A stretch of DNA of 64,000 nt. Origin: Candidatus Accumulibacter propinquus (GTDB lineage Bacteria; Pseudomonadota; Gammaproteobacteria; Burkholderiales; Rhodocyclaceae). This document shows positions 23,741 to 32,856 of the stretch, piece by piece (the stretch's first letter is position 1; each line of letters starts with the position of its first letter). Made by a program: the position numbers and the translations under genes. The DNA lies in the NCBI GenBank assembly GCA_016714935.1, contig JADKBU010000001.1, forward strand, positions 186,001-250,000. Direction: 5' to 3'. Under the pieces are notes generated by a model. That model saw only the letters and a list, made by a program, of their open reading frames with translations. It was not told the DNA's origin and did no database searches.

Positions 23741-25336
23741 TCAGAGACGCTCGAATTGAATGTTGCGCTGCGCTTCCCTGATGCGCGGATCGGCACCGTC
23801 CAACTGGCCGATCGCTTCTTCCACGTGGTTGCCGTCGGCAAGACGGAAGAAGCCCATCAGTTCCTGCAGTTGCTGCGCCTGCCCGCCCATTTCCTCGGCA
23901 GTTGCGGCGAGTTCCTCGGATGCTGAAGCATTCTGCTGTGTCGCCTGGTTGAGCTGGCCCATCGCACTGTTGATCTGGCCGACGCCTGAGGACTGTTCCT
24001 GCGAGGACGCAGCGATTTCCTGGACAAGGTCGGCGGTCTTGCGGATCGACGGCACCATTTCGTTGAGCAGGGAACCGGCGCGCTCGGCGAGTTTGACCGA
24101 ATCCCTGGCGACACTGATGATCTCCTGCGCGGCGACCTGCGAACGTTCGGCGAGCTTGCGGACTTCGGCGGCGACGACGGCGAAGCCCTTGCCGTGCTCG
24201 CCGGCACGCGCGGCTTCGATCGCCGCGTTGAGTGCCAGCAGGTTGGTCTGGTAGGCGATGTCGTCGATGATGCCGATTTTTTCGGCGATGCTCTTCATCG
24301 CCTCGACGGTCCTGCAGACCGCTGCGCCGCCTTCGACCGCCTGGCTGGCGGCAGTCGCTGCCATGGCCTGGGTGACCCTGGCGTTATCGGTGTTGCTGAC
24401 GATCGCGGCGCTCATCTGGGCCATGCTGGTGGTGGTTTCCTCGACCGAGATCGCTTGTCCGGAAGACGATTCCGACAGCGAATGCGCGGTTGCCGAGACT
24501 TGCGCCGAGGAATCGCTGAGTCTGTCGGCCGTCGCCCGGACCTGGCCGATGATCTGCGAGAGTGTGGCGATCATCCGCTGTGTCGCTGCCATGAACTGGC
24601 CGACTTCGTCGTGGCTGGAGGTGTCGACCTGGACGCCGAGATCTCCTTCGGCGAGCGCGTTGGCGGCGGCGAGGGCCTCGTCGATCGGCTGCGTGATCGA
24701 GCGCGTGACGCGCCAGGCGATCAGTTGCAGGACGAACATGGCGATGATCAGCCCAATGCCCATCCATCTCGTTTGCCGCCACATTTCGCTGTCGATGTCG
24801 TCGATATAGACGCCGCCGGAGACGACCCAGCCCCATGGCGCATACAACTGACCGGTGGCGAGCTTCTCGGTCGGCGCATCGTGGCCGGGCTGCAGCGAGT
24901 AATAGGTGGTGAACACTTTCTCGCCAGCCTTGGCGTGATCGACGATCTCCTTGACGAACGCCTTGCCGTGGCTGTCCTTGAGGCTGGCAAGATCCTGGCC
25001 GGTCGCCTGTGCCTGCTTCGGATCCTCGACCAGCCGGTATTGCGTGTCGTAGATCGTCAAGCTGTTGTCACCACCGAAGCGCAGCCGTTTGATCGCTTCG
25101 CGCGCGTCGATCTGCGCGGAGGTGTTGGTCAGTTCGCCACTCCTGGCCAGATCGCCGTAGTGCACGATCAGCGTCTGTCCGATATCGACGATTCCCTGCA
25201 ACTGGTCACGATGAATGGCGATCATCTCCGTGCGCTGAATGATCAATGAATATCCTGCACTAGCGACCAGCATCACCTGGGCGAGCAGCGCGAAAAGGAT
25301 CAGACGGGTGCGGATCGAGATCTGAGCCAGTTTCAT
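23741..25336 (-). CDS. methyl-accepting chemotaxis protein 4 with single Cache sensor
   Basis: This 531-residue receptor has TM1 (10-32), a periplasmic sCache domain (35-190) with the signature WGWVVSGGVYIDDID just before TM2, then HAMP and a signalling domain. Single-Cache receptors usually bind small carboxylates such as propionate or related acids, but the ligand here cannot be read from sequence. Its end, QFERL, resembles the DFERF tail of its sisters but has leucine at the last position. The signalling domain is more divergent than in MCP1 or MCP5 (for example SSGQAISVEETTTSMAQM). Confidence 0.92.
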   Translation of the reverse strand: MKLAQISIRTRLILFALLAQVMLVASAGYSLIIQRTEMIAIHRDQLQGIVDIGQTLIVHYGDLARSGELTNTSAQIDAREAIKRLRFGGDNSLTIYDTQYRLVEDPKQAQATGQDLASLKDSHGKAFVKEIVDHAKAGEKVFTTYYSLQPGHDAPTEKLATGQLYAPWGWVVSGGVYIDDIDSEMWRQTRWMGIGLIIAMFVLQLIAWRVTRSITQPIDEALAAANALAEGDLGVQVDTSSHDEVGQFMAATQRMIATLSQIIGQVRATADRLSDSSAQVSATAHSLSESSSGQAISVEETTTSMAQMSAAIVSNTDNARVTQAMAATAASQAVEGGAAVCRTVEAMKSIAEKIGIIDDIAYQTNLLALNAAIEAARAGEHGKGFAVVAAEVRKLAERSQVAAQEIISVARDSVKLAERAGSLLNEMVPSIRKTADLVQEIAASSQEQSSGVGQINSAMGQLNQATQQNASASEELAATAEEMGGQAQQLQELMGFFRLADGNHVEEAIGQLDGADPRIREAQRNIQFERL

Positions 25337-25462
25337 GATCGGCACGATGCGGCGAGTGGCAGATGGGTCAACGCAAGAGCGCGGCGGACGTGAGCGGCCA
25401 GATTGCCCCTGGGCCCGGCGCACCCTTGCGTTGAGGAAACGGGAGGCATCACCTGCTCCGGC

Positions 25463-27106
25463 TCAGAAACGTTCGAAGTCGTTGCTGACAGTCGCCCTGC
25501 CGGCGCTCTGCCGCGGCGCCGGCGTGCGCGGTACAGCGGCAGGCGCTTCCCGGCGAGTGGCGGCGCTGCCGCCCTTCGCTCTGACTGGCGCGCTGCCATG
25601 ATCAGCATCGGCGAGGTGGAAGAAAGTCATCAGATCCTGCAGTTGCTGCGCCTGTCCGCCCATTTCCTCGGCGGTCGCGGCGAGTTCCTCGGATGCCGAA
25701 GCGTTCTGCTGCGTCGCCTGGTTGAGCTGGCCCATCGCGCCGTTGATCTGGCCGACGCCCGAGGACTGTTCCTGCGAGGACGCAGCAATTTCCTGGACGA
25801 GGTCGGAAGTCTTCTTGATCGACGGCACCATTTCTCCGAGCAGGGAACCGGCGCGCTCGGCGAGCTTGACCGAATCCCTGGCGACGCTGCTGATCTCCTG
25901 CGCGGCGACCTGCGAACGTTCGGCGAGCTTGCGGACTTCGGCGGCGACGACGGCGAAGCCCTTGCCGTGCTCGCCGGCGCGCGCGGCTTCGATCGCCGCG
26001 TTGAGTGCCAGCAGATTGGTCTGGTAGGCGATGTCGTCGATGATGCCGATCTTGTCGGCGATGCTCTTCATCGCTTCGACGGTCTTGCCGACCGCGTCGC
26101 CGCCTTCGACGGCCTGCCGGGCGGCGGTCGAGGCCATGCCGTCGGTGACCTTGGCGTTCTCGGTGTTCTGCAGGATCGAAGCGCTCATCTGTTCCATGCT
26201 CGAAGTCGTTTCCTCGACCGAAGCCGCCTGCTCACTGGACGACTGCGACAGCGACTGGGCGGTGGCCGAGACCTGGCCGGAGGCGTTCGAGAGGTTGTCG
26301 GCGGCGGAGCGGACCTCGCCGATGATCTCGCCGAGCTTGCCGACCATCGCCTGCATCGCCGCCATCAACTGCCCGACTTCGTCCTTGCCCTGCACGTCGA
26401 TCCTGACCGTCAGGTCGCCTTCGGCGAGCGCGTTGGCGGCGGCTACGGCCGCATTGACCGGTTGCGTGATCGAGCGGGTGATCCAGAGCGCGAAGGCGGC
26501 GCCAAGGACGAGCGCGGCGATGGCCAGGGTGAGGATCAGCGTCGCGGCCTGCTCGGCGGTCTTGTCCGCTTGTTCTCCGGCCTTGTTCATCAGTTCGGCC
26601 TGAAAGTCGATCAGCGTTTCGACGGAAGCGATGTAGGCGGTTTGCACCTTGCGCACGTCGCTGAGCAGGTAGCGTGTCGCTTCGTCAACCTTGTCGGCTT
26701 TCGCCAGCTCGATAAACGTGTCGGTCCGCGCGACGTATTCCTGGCGCTTGGCGAGCGCGTCCGAAATCAGCTTGCGGCCCTTTTCGGAGGTGATGCTCTT
26801 GTCGAGCCTGGCCAGGCGTTCGTTGACGTTCCTGCGCGCCTCGATGACCCTGTCGAGTTCCTTGCTGGCGGCCTCCGGATTCTTCAACAACAGCACATTA
26901 CGCAAGGCGCGCGCGATGACGTTCACGTTGTCGACGATTTCTTTGGCCCAGACGGTCTTCGGAAACTTGTCGCGCACCATGTCGTCTATCTCGTTCTGGA
27001 GTGTCGCCATGCGGCTGTAGGAGATCACCGCCTGAACCACCATCAGCACGAGAACGATGGCGAAACCGACGCCGAGGCGGGTGCCTATACCCAGGTTCTT
27101 GAACAC
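25463..27106 (-). CDS. methyl-accepting chemotaxis protein 5 (four-helix-bundle sensor, DFERF tail)
   Basis: This 547-residue protein has the same length and layout as MCP1: TM1, a four-helix-bundle sensor, TM2 near 190-212, HAMP, signalling domain and a terminal NDFERF. The start is GTG with GGAGAG upstream. The cytoplasmic half is nearly identical to MCP1 while the periplasmic half shares the fold but differs at many positions. That suggests the two receptors feed the same array but detect different signals. It lies 44 bp downstream of cheW copy 2. Confidence 0.92.
   Translation of the reverse strand: MFKNLGIGTRLGVGFAIVLVLMVVQAVISYSRMATLQNEIDDMVRDKFPKTVWAKEIVDNVNVIARALRNVLLLKNPEAASKELDRVIEARRNVNERLARLDKSITSEKGRKLISDALAKRQEYVARTDTFIELAKADKVDEATRYLLSDVRKVQTAYIASVETLIDFQAELMNKAGEQADKTAEQAATLILTLAIAALVLGAAFALWITRSITQPVNAAVAAANALAEGDLTVRIDVQGKDEVGQLMAAMQAMVGKLGEIIGEVRSAADNLSNASGQVSATAQSLSQSSSEQAASVEETTSSMEQMSASILQNTENAKVTDGMASTAARQAVEGGDAVGKTVEAMKSIADKIGIIDDIAYQTNLLALNAAIEAARAGEHGKGFAVVAAEVRKLAERSQVAAQEISSVARDSVKLAERAGSLLGEMVPSIKKTSDLVQEIAASSQEQSSGVGQINGAMGQLNQATQQNASASEELAATAEEMGGQAQQLQDLMTFFHLADADHGSAPVRAKGGSAATRREAPAAVPRTPAPRQSAGRATVSNDFERF
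25621..26490 (-). repeat. near-identical MCP signalling-domain block (MCP5 copy)
   Basis: Partner of 19107-19980. The blocks run from the HAMP domain to the region after the signalling tip. Divergence rises sharply on the sensor side, which is the pattern expected of gene conversion limited to the shared signalling half. Confidence 0.85.
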
Positions 27107-27150
27107 GATGGCTCTCTCCAGTAGTCGGTTTCAGAATCGATGAATGGTGT

Positions 27151-27732
27151 TCATGGGGGGGCTCCGGACTCCGCAGCGATTCCTGCAAGGAGTTCGATTT
27201 CGTCGGTCGACAGGACGCGTGCGATGTTCAGCAGGATGACGAACTTCCCAGCGACCTTGCCCATGCCGTCGATGAAGTCGGCACGGATGCGGGCCCCGAA
27301 GGACGGCGCCGGTTCGATTTCGCTGCGTGGAATCTCGATCACTTCTGATACCGCATCGACCATGATGCCGATGTCGTGGCGAAAATCGTTCTCGCCGACT
27401 TCGACGATGACGATGCAGCTGCGCTTGCCGACCTGGCTCTGGGCATGTCCGAAGCGGGCCGCAAGGTCGATCACCGGCACGACGCAACCGCGCAGGTTGA
27501 TGACCCCGCGGATGAAGGGCGGCATCATCGGAATCGCGGTGAGATTGCCGTATTCGATGATCTCCTTGACGTTGAGGATGCCGACGGCGAACATCTCGCT
27601 GCGTAGCTGGAAGGTTAGGTATTGCTGCGGGCCTTCGGCGGCCGCCTGTTGCGCCTGCAGGGCGGCCGCCGCTTTCCTGGCCACCGCATTGACGGCGCCG
27701 CCGGCGGGCCGGGCTTGAGCGATCTGTGTCAT
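27151..27732 (-). CDS. cheW: CheW coupling protein, copy 2
   Basis: This 193-residue CheW is closely similar to copy 1, with an N-terminal Ala-rich extension and the motifs MFAVGILNVKEIIEYGN, IRGVINLRGCVVPVIDL and VDAVSEVIEIP. It begins 12 bp after the poly-HAMP MCP stop. I chose the ATG at 27732 over the GTG one codon earlier because it gives the same length as copy 1. Two CheW proteins with one CheA suggests either dosage for a large receptor array or receptor-specific coupling (inference). Confidence 0.94.
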   Translation of the reverse strand: MTQIAQARPAGGAVNAVARKAAAALQAQQAAAEGPQQYLTFQLRSEMFAVGILNVKEIIEYGNLTAIPMMPPFIRGVINLRGCVVPVIDLAARFGHAQSQVGKRSCIVIVEVGENDFRHDIGIMVDAVSEVIEIPRSEIEPAPSFGARIRADFIDGMGKVAGKFVILLNIARVLSTDEIELLAGIAAESGAPP

Positions 27733-27744
27733 CACCGTCCCCGT

Positions 27745-30480
27745 TCAGAAGCGCTCGAAATCGTGGTCGGCAGACGCCGTTGCCGGCACGCGTGTCGATC
27801 CCTTGGCGCGTGGCGTGGCCGTGGCTGCCGGTCGCCGGGCCGCCGGGCCGCCGACCTTCCTGACCTGCGCCTTGGTGTGACCGCTGTCGGCGAGTTCGAA
27901 GAAGGTCATCAACTGTTGCAACTGCTCCGCCTGACTGCCCATTTCTTCGGCGGTGGCGGCGAGTTCTTCGGACGCCGAGGCGTTCTGCTGCGTCGCCTGG
28001 TTGAGTTGCCCCATCGCACCATTGATTTGACCAACGCCGGAGCTCTGTTCCTGCGAGGCGGAAGTGATTTCCTGGACGAGATCGGAGGTCTTCTTGATCG
28101 ACGGTACCATTTCGGTGAGCAGCGAGCCGGCGCGCTCGGCGAGTTTGACCGAATCCTTGGCGACGTTGCCGATCTCCTGGGCGGCGACCTGCGAACGTTC
28201 GGCGAGCTTGCGGACTTCGGCGGCGACGACGGCGAAGCCCTTGCCGTGCTCGCCGGCGCGCGCGGCTTCGATCGCTGCGTTCAAGGCCAGCAGATTGGTC
28301 TGGTAGGCGATGTCGTCGATGATGCCGATCTTGTCGGCGATGCTCTTCATCGCCTCGACGGTCTTGGCGACCGCCTCGCCTCCTTCGACGGCCTGCCGGG
28401 CTGCCGCCGAAGCCATGCCGTCGGTGACCTTGGCGTTTTCGGTGTTCTGCATGATCGAGGCGCTCATCTGCTCCATGCTCGAAGTCGTTTCCTCGACCGA
28501 AGCGGCCTGCTCGCTGGACGACTGCGACAGCGACTGGGCGGTGGCCGAAATCTGGCCCGAGGCATTCGAGAGATTGTCGGCGGCGGTGCGTACTTCCCCG
28601 ATGGTCTCGACGAGCTTGGCCACGGTCTGGTTGATGGCGTTCTTCAACTCGTCGAAATCGCCCTGGTAGGAAGTGGTGATGGTCTGCGTGAGGTCGCCGC
28701 CGGCCATCGCTCCCATGATCCGTCGCACTTCGTTGATCGGGTCGACGACGTTGTCGAGGGTGTCATTGACGCCGGCGACGACCTTGCGGAAATCGCCCTG
28801 GTGGCGGCTGGCGTCGGCGCGCGTTTCGAGCTTGCCGGCGACGGCTGCCGTCGACAGCATTGCGGCGTCAGCGACGAGCGCATTGACCGCTTCGACACAG
28901 GCGTTGAGGTTGTTCTTGATGATGTTGTAATCGCCGCTGTAGCTGTCGGTGATCTTCGGCGGGATGTCGCCCTTGGAGATGCGGTCGACGTAATTGGCGG
29001 TGACGTTGAGCGGGTTGACGATGTTGGTGATCGCTTCATTGACTCCCCTGACGAGCTGGTTCCAGCCACCGACGAAAAGATCGGCGTTGGCGCGCTTGCC
29101 GAGTTGTCCCTCGGCCGCCGCCTTGATGATGATGTCGGTCTGGGCGAGCAGGTCGCTCATCATTTTGACCATGTTGTTGAGGTTGTTCTTGATGATGTTG
29201 TACTGGCCCTTGTACTCGGTGGTGATCACCGGCGGGATGATTCCCTTGGCGACCTTGTCGACGTAGTCGGCGGTGACGTTCATCGGATCGACGATGTTGG
29301 TGATCGCTTCATTGACTCCCCTGACGAGCTGGTTCCAGCCACCGACGAAGAGATCGGCGTTGGCGCGCTTGTCGAGTTCGCCGTCGGTGGCGGCGCCCCG
29401 GATGATGATGTCGGTTTGGGCGAGCAGGTCGCCCATCATTCTGACCATGTTGTTGAGGTTGTTCTTGATGACGTTGAAGTCGCCGTTGTAGCTGTCGGTG
29501 ATGACCGGCGGGATGACTCCCCTGGCGATGTCGTCCACGTAGCGGGCAGTGACGTTGAGCGGGTTGATGACCGCGTCGAGGGTGCTGTTGACCCCGGTGA
29601 CCACCTTCTGGAAGTCCCCTTGATGCTTCGAGGCATCGGCGCGCGTCGCCAGCTTGCCATCGATGGCGGCCCGGGCCAGCAGATCGGCGTCGTGGATCAT
29701 GCGCTGCACCGCCGCCTGGACCGCTTCGACCCCCTTCGCCAGTTGGCCGACTTCATCCTTGCTGTCGATATCGAGCTGAAAGTTGAAGTCGCCGGTGGCC
29801 ATCTTGTTGGTGGCAGCGACCAGCTTGCTGGTTGGACCGGTGATCGAGCGGGTGATCAGGAAGGCGAACAGCAGGACGATCACTACCGCGGCGACGGACA
29901 GGCCGATCAGCAGCGTGCGCGTCGAATTGGCCAGCGCCTCGGCATCGGCGCCAACCTTGTCGGCCAGCTCCGTCTGGAAGTCGATGAACGCATTGACATT
30001 CTTGGTGTAGTCGGTAAAGGCCGGACGGTAGGTGCCTTCGAAGTGTTTCAGCGCCTCGTCCCATTGTTTGGCCTTGATCTGGTCCTCAAGCTTGCCCGCG
30101 ACGGCGAGGAAGGTCTTGCGCGCGTTCTTGCAGGCGTCGAGGGTAGCCTTGCCCTTGTCGCTGTAGCTGAACTTGTCGAGGGCTTCGAAACTCTTCGTGA
30201 CCCCATCGCGCGCTTCAACGATCCTGGGCATTTCCCGGTTCGTCGCCTCCTCAGTCTTGGTGATCAGCATGTTGCGGTGAAAGCGGCCGACGGAATTGAC
30301 GTTGTCGATGATGTCGTTGGCGGTCTTGGTTTTGAAGTTCTTGTCCTTGACCAGGTCGTTGATGTCGGCCTGCAGTTCACCGACGCGGGCAATGCCGATG
30401 ACGGTGATCAGGAGCAGCAGCAGCAGCACAATGGCAAAGCCAATGCTGAGGCGGATGCCGATCTTGAGATTGGAAAGCAT
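27745..30480 (-). CDS. methyl-accepting chemotaxis protein 6 with tandem HAMP repeats
   Basis: This 911-residue receptor has TM1 (10-30), a four-helix-bundle sensor (35-190), TM2 (190-212), a membrane-proximal HAMP and then a long chain of HAMP-like modules at about residues 265-640. Units of about 91 residues recur, each with INPLNVTARYVDDIA-type and GDFNVIKNNLN-type segments. A canonical signalling domain and a DFERF tail follow. Poly-HAMP chains occur in some soluble and membrane receptors and change signal polarity at each module. The ATG has GAGGT 7 bases upstream. It is the receptor gene closest to cheA, 126 bp downstream of it. Confidence 0.92.
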   Translation of the reverse strand: MLSNLKIGIRLSIGFAIVLLLLLLITVIGIARVGELQADINDLVKDKNFKTKTANDIIDNVNSVGRFHRNMLITKTEEATNREMPRIVEARDGVTKSFEALDKFSYSDKGKATLDACKNARKTFLAVAGKLEDQIKAKQWDEALKHFEGTYRPAFTDYTKNVNAFIDFQTELADKVGADAEALANSTRTLLIGLSVAAVVIVLLFAFLITRSITGPTSKLVAATNKMATGDFNFQLDIDSKDEVGQLAKGVEAVQAAVQRMIHDADLLARAAIDGKLATRADASKHQGDFQKVVTGVNSTLDAVINPLNVTARYVDDIARGVIPPVITDSYNGDFNVIKNNLNNMVRMMGDLLAQTDIIIRGAATDGELDKRANADLFVGGWNQLVRGVNEAITNIVDPMNVTADYVDKVAKGIIPPVITTEYKGQYNIIKNNLNNMVKMMSDLLAQTDIIIKAAAEGQLGKRANADLFVGGWNQLVRGVNEAITNIVNPLNVTANYVDRISKGDIPPKITDSYSGDYNIIKNNLNACVEAVNALVADAAMLSTAAVAGKLETRADASRHQGDFRKVVAGVNDTLDNVVDPINEVRRIMGAMAGGDLTQTITTSYQGDFDELKNAINQTVAKLVETIGEVRTAADNLSNASGQISATAQSLSQSSSEQAASVEETTSSMEQMSASIMQNTENAKVTDGMASAAARQAVEGGEAVAKTVEAMKSIADKIGIIDDIAYQTNLLALNAAIEAARAGEHGKGFAVVAAEVRKLAERSQVAAQEIGNVAKDSVKLAERAGSLLTEMVPSIKKTSDLVQEITSASQEQSSGVGQINGAMGQLNQATQQNASASEELAATAEEMGSQAEQLQQLMTFFELADSGHTKAQVRKVGGPAARRPAATATPRAKGSTRVPATASADHDFERF
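29017..29098 (-). repeat. internal direct repeat of the poly-HAMP MCP, unit 1
   Basis: These 82 bases recur at 29290-29371 with one mismatch (29076 versus 29349), a spacing of 273 bp. They encode the GGWNQLVRGVNEAITNI segment. Related shorter matches (gttgaggttgttcttgatga) lie at 28903, 29176 and 29452, showing that the modules arose by tandem duplication of a 273-276 bp unit. Confidence 0.9.
29290..29371 (-). repeat. internal direct repeat of the poly-HAMP MCP, unit 2
   Basis: Second copy of the 82-base block at 29017-29098, in frame with it. High identity here and lower identity in the flanks suggests one recent unit duplication on top of older ones. Confidence 0.9.
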
Positions 30481-30606
30481 GGGGTGACCTCTTGAGGTAA
30501 GGGGCGAAGAGCTGGTAAAGAGCTGCTAAAAGGCTGGCAAGGCGCGGAGCTGTCTGGTCGGAGTCACGGCGGTGCATGGCGCTGCGCATCCTGCTCACGG
30601 TGGCGC

Positions 30607-32832
30607 TCAGTGAATCGATACGCTTTCATGCGCGCCTCCGGTGCGGGCGTTCGTCGCCGCTGTGCCGGGTGCCAGCCGCTCGCCCTCGATGCTGATGGCG
30701 CGCTCGACGAGTGCCGGCACGTCGAGGATCAGGGCCACTTCGCCGGTGCCGAGGATGGTGGACCCGCCGATGCCGCGCAGGTGTTTGAAGAGGACGCCGA
30801 GCGGCTTGATCACCGTCTGGAATTCGCCGAGCAGGGCATCGACGACCAGGCCGGCCTTCTCGCCGGCGTACTGGACGATGACCACGTTCTGACGGCTGGG
30901 GATTTCGCCGCCGATGCCGAACAACTCGCGTAGCCGGACGAAAGGCAGAACCTCGCCGCGCAGGTTGAGGTAGTTGCGCTGCTCCGGAACGTTGGCGAGT
31001 TCGATGCATTCGACGACCGAATCCAGCGGCACGACGTAGGACGCCTTGCCGACACCGGTCAGGAAGCCATCGATGATTGCCAGCGTCAGCGGCAAACGGA
31101 TGGTGAAGGTCGAGCCTTCGCCCTCGGCGGTGAGCACCTCGACGCTGCCGCGCAGGCTCTGGATGTTGCGTTTGACGACATCCATGCCGACGCCGCGACC
31201 GGAGATGTTGGTCACCTGGTCGGCGGTCGAGAAGCCGGCCTCGAAGATCAGGTTGATGATTTCGTGGTCGGAAAGCGTGGCCGCGGCGTCGATCAGCCCC
31301 TTGTCGATCGCCTTCTGGCGAATCTTGTCCCGGGGCAGCCCGCCGCCATCGTCGATGACCTCGATGACGATGCTGCCCGAGTCGTGGTAGGCGTTGAGCT
31401 GCAGCGTACCGTTTTCGGGTTTGCCGCGGGCGGCGCGTACTTCGGCCGACTCGATGCCATGGTCGATGGCGTTGCGCACCAGGTGCATCAGCGGATCGCC
31501 GAGCTTCTCGACGACCGACTTGTCGAGTTCGGTCTCGGCGCCGGTGATCACCAGGTCGATGGCCTTGCCCATCTCGCGCGCGTTGTCGCGCACCACCCGG
31601 TTGAAGCGGTTGAAGGTCTCGCCGATCTGCACCATGCGCAGTTGCAGCGCCGAATCACGGATGTCCTCGACCAGGCGCAGCAGTACCGAGGTCGATTCCA
31701 TCAGGTCCGACTGGCCGCTGCGCTGCGCGAGCAGGTTGGCGCCGGCACCGGCGATCACCATCTCGCCGACCAGATCGATCAACTGGTCGAGTTTGTCGGC
31801 CTGCACGCGGATCATGCGCGCATCGAGCGCCTTCTTGTCGCTGAGCACGCTCTGGCGGCTGGCCGCGGCCTCGACAAGTTCCTTGTGCACCACCTTCTGC
31901 TCGACCAGGATCTCGCCGATCGGTGTCTGCGCCGGGCTGGCGCCCTCGACTTCCACGCCGGCGCTACGGCTCTGTACGGCGAGACCCTCTTCGAGCTCGG
32001 CCTGCGTCAGGGCTCCCGAGCGGACCAGGATCTCGCCCAGGCGCATCGGGCCTTCGGGTGACTCGTTGATCAGTGTGATGTATTCATTGATCTTCGAGTG
32101 CGGCGGCAGGATGTACAGCGTGCACTCGTCGCGGACGAACTCGAAGACCTGTTCGATCTGGGCTTTGGAGGCCCGCGTCTGGAAGTGGATCTCGAAACCG
32201 AGGTAGCAGGATTCGGGGTCCATCTCCGCCGCCGCCGGCATGGCGTCGGCGAGCGTGTTGATCGCCGTGATCTCTCCGAGTGAGGCGAGGAAATTGAGGA
32301 AGGACAGGGGGTCCATGCCCTTCCGCAGCACGCCGGGGCCAAAGCGGACCGAAATATGCCAGGCGTCGGTATTGACGACGCCGCCACCGGACGCCTCCAG
32401 TTCGCTGCTGTGCTCGACCGGGAGCGCGTCGTCCCTGGCGCTGCCGCCTAGGAACTGCTCGGTCAGCGTCGCCAACAGCGCATCGCCACGTGCCTGCACC
32501 TCTGGGTCGGGGTGCGGCGAGCCGGCGGCGAGCACATCGAGCAAGGCGCCGAGGTGATCGCAACATTCGAGCATCACCGTCGACAGCTCACCGCTGACCG
32601 GGATCTCGCCGTTGCGCAGCTTGTCGAGAACGTTCTCGACCTTGTGCGTGAAGGCTTCGATGAAGTGGCACTCGACGACCCCGGAGCCGCCCTTGATGGT
32701 ATGCGCGGCGCGGAAGATGGCGCCGAGGTTGTCGGCGTCGTCGGGGTTCTGTTCGAGTCGCAGCAGGCCGTCTTCCATCGCGATCAACTGGTCGCGGCTT
32801 TCATTGACGAAGGTGCTGGTCAGTTCGTCCAT
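30607..32832 (-). CDS. cheA: CheA chemotaxis histidine kinase
   Basis: This 741-residue kinase has a P1 Hpt domain with phospho-accepting H44 (AAHTIKGGSG), a middle region of about 270 residues, a P3 dimerisation helix pair (LDQLIDLVGEMV), P4 ATPase (HLVRNAIDHGIES, DDGGGLPRDKI, GRGVGMDVVK) and a P5 CheW-like domain (NYLNLRGEVLPFVRL). The middle region holds a folded module near residues 150-255 and two short repeats of the GEILVRSGALTQAELEEG and GEILVEQKVVHKELVEA type, resembling MshEN-like segments seen in some CheA proteins. GAGGAA precedes the ATG. It phosphorylates CheY and CheB. It is the only CheA in the window and so the likely partner of all the MCPs here. Confidence 0.95.
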   Translation of the reverse strand: MDELTSTFVNESRDQLIAMEDGLLRLEQNPDDADNLGAIFRAAHTIKGGSGVVECHFIEAFTHKVENVLDKLRNGEIPVSGELSTVMLECCDHLGALLDVLAAGSPHPDPEVQARGDALLATLTEQFLGGSARDDALPVEHSSELEASGGGVVNTDAWHISVRFGPGVLRKGMDPLSFLNFLASLGEITAINTLADAMPAAAEMDPESCYLGFEIHFQTRASKAQIEQVFEFVRDECTLYILPPHSKINEYITLINESPEGPMRLGEILVRSGALTQAELEEGLAVQSRSAGVEVEGASPAQTPIGEILVEQKVVHKELVEAAASRQSVLSDKKALDARMIRVQADKLDQLIDLVGEMVIAGAGANLLAQRSGQSDLMESTSVLLRLVEDIRDSALQLRMVQIGETFNRFNRVVRDNAREMGKAIDLVITGAETELDKSVVEKLGDPLMHLVRNAIDHGIESAEVRAARGKPENGTLQLNAYHDSGSIVIEVIDDGGGLPRDKIRQKAIDKGLIDAAATLSDHEIINLIFEAGFSTADQVTNISGRGVGMDVVKRNIQSLRGSVEVLTAEGEGSTFTIRLPLTLAIIDGFLTGVGKASYVVPLDSVVECIELANVPEQRNYLNLRGEVLPFVRLRELFGIGGEIPSRQNVVIVQYAGEKAGLVVDALLGEFQTVIKPLGVLFKHLRGIGGSTILGTGEVALILDVPALVERAISIEGERLAPGTAATNARTGGAHESVSIH

Positions 32833-32856
32833 CGGACTTCCTCGCTGGCGTTGGGT

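Noticed and set aside
28890..29500. Regular 273-bp repeats that might be a CRISPR or satellite array
   Set aside because: Repeats lie in frame inside a coding region, units are far too long for CRISPR and there are no unique spacers between identical short repeats.
27622..30495. A 957-codon open frame on the plus strand opposite the poly-HAMP MCP
   Set aside because: It is the mirror of a strong MCP gene in high-GC DNA, where the third-position bias leaves the antisense frame open. Its product has no recognisable domain.
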